Below, one piece after another: positions 58,549 to 64,000 of a stretch of DNA of 64,000 nt (positions are counted from its first letter, which is position 1; each line of letters begins with the position of its first letter). The stretch is from Corylus avellana (lineage: Eukaryota > Streptophyta > Magnoliopsida > Fagales > Betulaceae), in NCBI RefSeq assembly GCF_901000735.1, contig NC_081549.1:1364001-1428000 (forward strand), given 5' to 3'. Made by a program: the position numbers and the translations under genes. Below the pieces are notes generated by a model. It worked only from the letters and a program-made list of their open reading frames with translations. It did no database searches and had not been told where the DNA came from.

Positions 58549-59589
58549 ATATAATTATAGTTGACTATGTGTGATGGGTCATTATTTTGATTATATAAAT
58601 AGATGTATACTTATATAATAACTATTTAATATAGTTGTTGTTATATGTCAACTATTAATACCTTAGAGCATTCATATATTATATACTATGCTTACTTAGT
58701 GTAGGTAGTAACTAAGTAGATTTAAACAATCACAAATCAAGTTGGAATTAAATTTAAACGAATAAATTTGTCTAACGGATTGGGTTCATTTGTAACCTAC
58801 TTGGTGGCAATTGTTTATGAGCCTGCTACGAGTACTTTTTTCTTCAAACAAACTTTTTGAGTATTAAAAATACTTGTAAGTTTTTCAAATACAATCTCAA
58901 ACCGGTCATATGACTAACTATCATTGATGATGAAGCCAAACAGTCAAAGAAGCACTTGTCATATAAATCCTCCGACTGATTCACCCAGTTCCTCCCCAGG
59001 AATCCTCCGACATTTGTTCGTCCCACACCGATAAATAAACAAAATTAAGGACTATGCTGTAATTTAAGGGAAAGACATATAAGACATACTCCACGAGAGA
59101 AGCATCTGAGCTGTCATGTTGACAGAGACAACACCAGGGGTATTAAAGTACATACGCAAAATTTGGCGTGGCGTCGTCGTCTCGTCCTTTTCTTTCCTTT
59201 TCGTTCAGCCTTTTAGTTTTGCTTTTATTTTACCTTTTTTGTTTTATAATCTAAGAAAAATCATGTCTTATATGATGATTTGAAGAATTTTTGTTTTTAA
59301 AAAATGGCATAAATAAAAGAGTAAAGCCATTTAGTGAGCTTATACTAGATGGCGTGACCAGAAAAAGAAAGAAAAAAAAAAATCAATCATTGGATAACAA
59401 TTGTAAAAAAAAAAAATACAAAACAAAACAAAACATTCCTAATCAAAGGGCTACCACATGATCCAATTATATGGAAGTTGTAAAGGAGTCTATTAAATAA
59501 AATGTTTGTACCATAAAGCGAATATCATTAGTTGAAATTCTATTTTTCTTTTTTTTCACCCTTTGTGTGAACATGTTAAAAAAAAAAAA

Positions 59590-59945
59590 AAATCTAAATA
59601 CCCATCTCTTATCTCACTTTTACATTAATGAGCTGATGTGGCAATACCTATTAATTTTTAATTTTTACATATTTTAATAAAAGTTGTTTCAAGGGCGGAT
59701 GAATACTGTCACAATAGCCTAGTTGTATGGAGGTGAGATAAAAGATAAGCATGCAACATTACTCATAGAGTAAGTGTAAATATTCATTAATCATTGTACT
59801 TCATACTATTACGTTGATGTTGTAGTATCCATTGGATTTTTTTTTCTTTCTATTTTAATAAAAGTTAATTCATCGTCGATCAGCCCTGTAGTATGAGAGT
59901 AAGATAAAAAATAAGTACGTAACATTACTCTATACAATATTTGAT
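59590..59945. mobile_element. Two adjacent MITE-like repeats
   Basis: Two related non-coding segments lie side by side. Each ends in a similar word: GAGATAAAAGATAAGCATGCAACATTACTC (split here by mention only) near 59760 and GATAAAAAATAAGTACGTAACATTACTC near 59932. Each has a partly complementary ATCTCTTATCTCAC-like left part, and both contain TATTTTAATAAAAGTT. Boundaries approximate. Confidence 0.35.
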
Positions 59946-60009
59946 AATTAATATTTTTGATTTCCTACAAAAAATACCTTCTTTGTATTGACCGTTTTTC
60001 GAGTCAACA

Positions 60010-60131
60010 AAACGAGGGCCCCATTCTCAAGGTCGGCGAGGAGAAGGAGATCGACAAGCAGGGCTTGAAGAAGAAGCTTCTCAAGGAAGGCCAGGGCTGG
60101 GACACTCTCGAGAATGGCGACGAGGTCGAAG
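60010..60131 (+). pseudogene. Orphan exon of an FKBP62/65-type immunophilin
   Basis: One frame reads NEGPILKVGEEKEIDKQGLKKKLLKEGQGWDTLENGDEVE. This corresponds to the start of the first FKBP domain of plant multidomain FKBPs (ROF1/ROF2 type, peptidyl-prolyl isomerases), and is followed by a GT donor (GAAG|GTACTC). No initiator ATG precedes it in frame, and no second exon (the VHYTGTLLDGT-like segment) is found before the CSLA gene. The piece is flanked by a 14-bp direct repeat, TTTTCGAGTCAACA (59996-60009 and 60387-60400). It is a captured or left-over gene fragment rather than a gene. Confidence 0.7.
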
Positions 60132-60164
60132 GTACTCTTCACAATTCTCTTTTCTTTTTTTCTT

Positions 60165-60290
60165 TTTTGCCTTTTGGAGGTGGCCGGACCACCCCTAAAG
60201 GCCATGGGGGTGGTCCGAAAATGGGGTGGCTGGTCACCCCCTTGGCCAACCGCCACCCCATTTTTTTTAAAAAAAATATTTTTAGCTTTT
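60165..60290. repeat. GC-rich palindromic block with poly-T/A
   Basis: GGTGGCCGGACCACCCC...GGGGGTGGTCCGAAAATGGGG...GCCACCCCATTTTTTT contains several mutually complementary GGTGG/CCACC words. It resembles the core of the palindrome at 49480-49530. Probably a MITE core lying just downstream of the FKBP exon. Confidence 0.45.
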
Positions 60291-60883
60291 TAATAATTTT
60301 AAATTTTAATGGATGTTTTATTATTAATTTTTTAAACTTAATTTTTAATTGTGAAAAACGGTACCGTTTAGTGGAAAACGGTACCCTTTTCGAGTCAACA
60401 TTAAATCAACCATTAAAAATGATTTATAATAATTACTTTTTTTATTAAGAATTATTTTTATAATTTATCATTATAAATGAGTGTGAAGTAATATTGTTTC
60501 GAATTGCTTTTTCAAAAAATACGAGACATCTGAAAGAAAATATGTATATACTATCTAACAAAATCGATGTTAATACATGCAATTTCGAGCTTCATCATTA
60601 GTCCATATTGGCTACCGAAATTGAAAATGAAAGTGAGACCCACATTTTCCCCCAATAGAAAGAAAGAAGGTCCGGCCCCACATCGCCGAGAAAAATCTGA
60701 CTCAGACGGTGGGTCTCGCCGCCGGCTGTTGATTTACTTAAGACTCGTGGTTAGTTTTTCTTTTTCTTTTTCTTTTTTCTTTTTCTGACTCGTGATTAGT
60801 TGTTGATACTTTTATATACGCCGCACAGTTGTAGTTGGAACAGTTTCTTTTGAGGCTTTAGAACAGCTAAAGCTTGCTCGTAC

Positions 60884-60890
60884 TATAAAA
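60884..60890 (+). promoter_or_regulatory. Probable TATA box of the CSLA gene
   Basis: TATAAAA lies 552 bp upstream of the CSLA start codon. A (CT)n-rich leader follows at 60969-60990, typical of plant 5'UTRs. The long distance implies a leader of about 500 nt or an unrecognised 5'UTR intron. Confidence 0.45.
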
Positions 60891-61441
60891 GAAGAAAGAA
60901 AGATAGATGAGAGACGAACCATAACACACATAGAGAGCTTACAATACATACACATAAAACGCTATTTCTCTCTCTCTCTCTTTCTTTCTCTTGCTCTGCA
61001 TTTATTTTCCTTCTCCGTTACCACATTTGTAAGTTCGTTGTGCTGCTTCTGTTTTCATTTGATCACACAGAGCAGAAAAAGGTTTTGAATTTCGGGGTTT
61101 CTTTTTCTCCGACGAGAAAGAAGACATTTCTTCTTCTGTAAACTGAGTTTGTTCTTGTTTGTTCTCTTGTGGGTGTCTGTAATATAGTGGGGGGTTTGAG
61201 TCAGTGACTGACATCCCAGCTCTGTTTCCATTGTTTTGCTTGACCAAGAAGCAAATAACAAAGGCAAATATTCGTGCTCTTTTCGAAAAGGAGCTTCTTT
61301 AAATCGATGCAGATCTAGTGGGTTTTTTTTTTTTTTGCTGAACTGTAACACTCTTAGTTCCTAGCTTCCCATTATCTTATAGACTCATCCCCTGCCTTTG
61401 CTCTGTTTTTCAACAACGAATAACAGAGGAAAAGGCCTTCA

Positions 61442-63941
61442 ATGGATCGGTTCACGTCGACGACTATTCTTCCCGACTCCTTTCAAGGGGCCAGAGATGA
61501 CATTTCCATGCAACTTGGAATTATTTGGGCTCAGATCAAAGCGCCATTGATTGTTCCTCTGTTAAGACTCTCAGTCGTTCTGTGTTTGATCATGTCCTTG
61601 CTGCTATTCATCGAGAGGGTTTATATGGGCGTTGTCATTGTTCTGGTGAAGCTGTTCGGTCGAAAGCCCCATAAGCGTTATAATTGGGAGCCAATGAAAG
61701 ACGACGTTGAGCTGGGAAACTCAGCTTATCCCATGGTTCTGGTGCAAATCCCAATGTACAACGAAAGAGAGGTTCTTTTCTTTCTCTCCCTAATACTACT
61801 CTGTTTCGTTCAAGATTTATGTAAAGATTTAGCTCTTAATTTGTTGTGCTTTTCTTTTAATTCTTTGCTACGTTTCAATGCAGGTCTACCAGCTATCAAT
61901 TGGAGCTGCATGTGGGCTTTCCTGGCCTTCTGATCGAATCATCATACAAGTCCTCGATGATTCCACAGACCCCACAATCAAGGTATTATATTTTCCATGA
62001 AAATTACCAAACTTTTCTCATCCAACAAACAAACCCATTAATTACTTGATTTCCATCTGGGCCCTTCAAAAATTTGTACAAAAAATGTAGGACTTGGTGG
62101 AGCTAGAATGCCAGAGATGGGCAAGCAAAGGCATAAACATAAAGTACGAGATAAGAGACAACCGCAAGGGATACAAAGCAGGGGCTCTCAAGGAAGGCAT
62201 GAAGCACAGCTACGTGAAACAGTGCGATTACGTTGCCATCTTTGACGCCGATTTCCAACCCGAGCCAGATTTCCTCTGGCGCACCATCCCTTTCCTCGTC
62301 CAAAACCCTCAACTCGCTCTGGTTCAGAGCCGCTGGAAATTTGGTAATCCCGCTTAATCACCAAAAACTTTTGATTTTGTTAATTTGGGTTCGACAATCA
62401 GTAACCATTGGTTTACTATTTTGTGTTAATTAATGATGTTTTAGGATCTAAAAAACAGGGATGGCTTTGAAAACTGTCGGTGGGTCTGTTTTGTTTAAGA
62501 TTTGGGAGATTGGTAGGAAAGGGGTTGCGTCCCATCTATCATCTTCATATGGATGTTTTTGGTTGGAACACGTGTAGATTTCTTATGGTTTTTCTAAGGT
62601 GGGACCCGAAGTTAAGGCAAACAAGCCTGTGAAATATATTATTGCTTGCGAGTTTTTCTACTTTGGTTGTCAGGTTCCATATTCCCTCCTATTTGCCCAA
62701 TATTTCTGGAAATAGTGAAAGTAGAGTTGGAGGGGCCTTTTTTATTTTTGTTTTCATATTTGGAAGGGTACAATTATTTGAGAATAGACTTGTCCTCTAC
62801 CTCAACTCATGAACTGGTCAATTAAATTTGTTTGGATATGAGAATTAAAGCATGTTTTTGGGGCCGAAAAATCTGATGAAACATGAATCTTGGACCACTC
62901 TTAGATTATTGAGAGGAAGTGAATTTTTCCATTAATTTTCTCAAACTGCACAAGGGCATGTTCGAGTTCACAGATTTTGTTAAGGGGGCATAAGCGTCTT
63001 ATTAGCTTGATCTTCTTCTCCTCTACCCCAGCAGCAGCTGCATGTGCAGACTTTAATGGTGGACCTATTTCCCTAGTCACTATCTCTACTCACCGACAGC
63101 TGAATTTATGTGATCTGATTTATCATTATTGCATTGTAATAAATCCCATGCCAACTACGTTGGTGACATGGCAATGCTTTTCCGGGCTGTTTTGCAGTGA
63201 ACTCCGATGAGTGCTTGATGACAAGAATGCAAGAGATGTCATTGGATTACCATTTCACTGTAGAGCAAGAAGTGGGGTCCTCCACCTATGCCTTCTTTGG
63301 ATTTAATGGTAATAAAAGTTCGCGTTTTTAGGTTACTAAAAAATAATTAGTTATTAAATAATTAAATTTATTTGTTAAATTTTGTAGGTTAACACTTAAT
63401 TAGTTTGCTTTGAAATGAAAAGAATCAAAAGAATATGATAATGATGTATTTATTATTATGAATTTAAGCGGAATGAAATTAAAACAACCTTTTCTCAATG
63501 AAATAATCCAGGGACAGCAGGTGTATGGAGAATTGCTGCACTCAATGAGGCAGGAGGATGGAAGGACCGGACCACGGTGGAAGATATGGATCTGGCAGTG
63601 AGAGCTAGTCTCAAAGGGTGGAAATTTTTGTACCTTGGAAGTGTCAAGGTACTTCTCAATGATTCGAGCGTCTTATGCATGATAATAAAATTGTAATTCG
63701 GTCTTTAAATAAAAATTGTCTCTTTTTTATAAATCGATCCCGTCACTTGATTTGAAAACACCCATGATTAATGTTATTGTATGGATCCTGTTTCATACGT
63801 GTTCTTATCAGATTGATTTTGGTATAGGTGAAAAATGAATTGCCTAGTACTTTCAAAGCCTACCGCTATCAACAACATAGATGGTCTTGTGGTCCGGCTA
63901 ATCTTTTCCGGAAAATGGTTTTGGAGATTATAAGGAACAAG
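61442..63941 (+). CDS. CSLA: Cellulose synthase-like A (glucomannan 4-beta-mannosyltransferase), 5' part, 6 exons visible
   Basis: Exons: 61442-61771, 61884-61982, 62091-62343, 63198-63308, 63512-63648, 63828-63941, then a GT donor; the gene continues past the window. The 348 residues seen are the N-terminal two-thirds of a family of about 530 aa. CSLA enzymes are Golgi GT2 glycosyltransferases that polymerise GDP-mannose/GDP-glucose into (gluco)mannan for cell walls. Visible motifs: an N-terminal membrane segment (about 35-70), VLDDSTD (Asp135/136), FDADF (194-198), TVEDMD (286-291) and the QxxRW motif QQHRW (325-329), i.e. the complete D,D,D,QxxRW set. Splice phases 0,0,1,1,0,0 are consistent and all sites are GT-AG. 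The sequence is closest in feel to CSLA9-type proteins; subgroup not proven. Confidence 0.93.
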
Positions 63942-64000
63942 GTTAGTTTGCTTCTATATGTGTCCCATTAAAGATGACAATTTCAGGAAGTAAAATGGAA

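Noticed and set aside
1..64000. CRISPR arrays, bacterial operons, riboswitches, rRNA genes
   Set aside because: None seen; the window is plant nuclear DNA with spliced genes and transposon relics.

Overview
This window is nuclear DNA of a flowering plant, most likely a woody eudicot. It is AT-rich, its genes are spaced by kilobases, introns are GT-AG (one GC-AG), and the intergenic DNA is full of short palindromic MITE-like elements, solo LTRs and a LINE fragment. A woody, possibly Fagales, source is a guess from the style of the repeats only. One 100-N assembly gap lies at 13883-13982.

Layout. 1-5092 is intergenic with two related MITEs carrying 9-bp target duplications. 5093-7457 (+) is a two-exon CYP76A-like cytochrome P450, complete at 501 aa. 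8810-10528 (-) is a 572-aa DUF3475/DUF668 (PSI-like) protein with a probable 5'UTR intron. 11200-24542 is a gene desert in which about 1.77 kb is present on both sides of the N gap, probably an assembly-level duplication. 24543-29093 (+) is a five-exon AT-hook (AHL) DNA-binding protein of 359 aa whose third intron appears to be GC-AG.

29545-45855 (-) is a tandem array of a small FCP1/NIF-like HAD-fold family. Two six-exon copies are intact (32351-34077, 256 aa; 38267-39508, 257 aa). One copy is intact except for a 1-nt frameshift (44590-45855). One has several lesions (42250-43121), and three or more relics lie at 29545-30365, 35838-37295 and 37440-37828. The catalytic DxDx motif is degenerate in every readable copy. 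Two related LTRs (30423-31269 and 35016-35830), a hAT-like element, a MITE with a visible paralogous empty site and a 160-bp triplication are interleaved with the array.

Further right: 41386-42070 holds a telo-box/TATA leader region with no ORF; 46446-46690 is a LINE 3' tail; 47425-47886 (+) is a 153-aa single-exon protein of unknown function; 49280-49743 is a large palindrome; 56758-57406 is a MITE split by a solo LTR; 60010-60131 is an orphan exon from an FKBP62/65-type immunophilin. From 61442 to the right edge (+) are the first six exons of a CSLA (glucomannan mannan-synthase) gene that continues outside the window.

The complete genes are unrelated housekeeping or metabolic functions and form no pathway. 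The HAD-like array is the coherent, unusual locus. All exon joins were derived by eye from splice signals, reading phase and family similarity; no searches were run.
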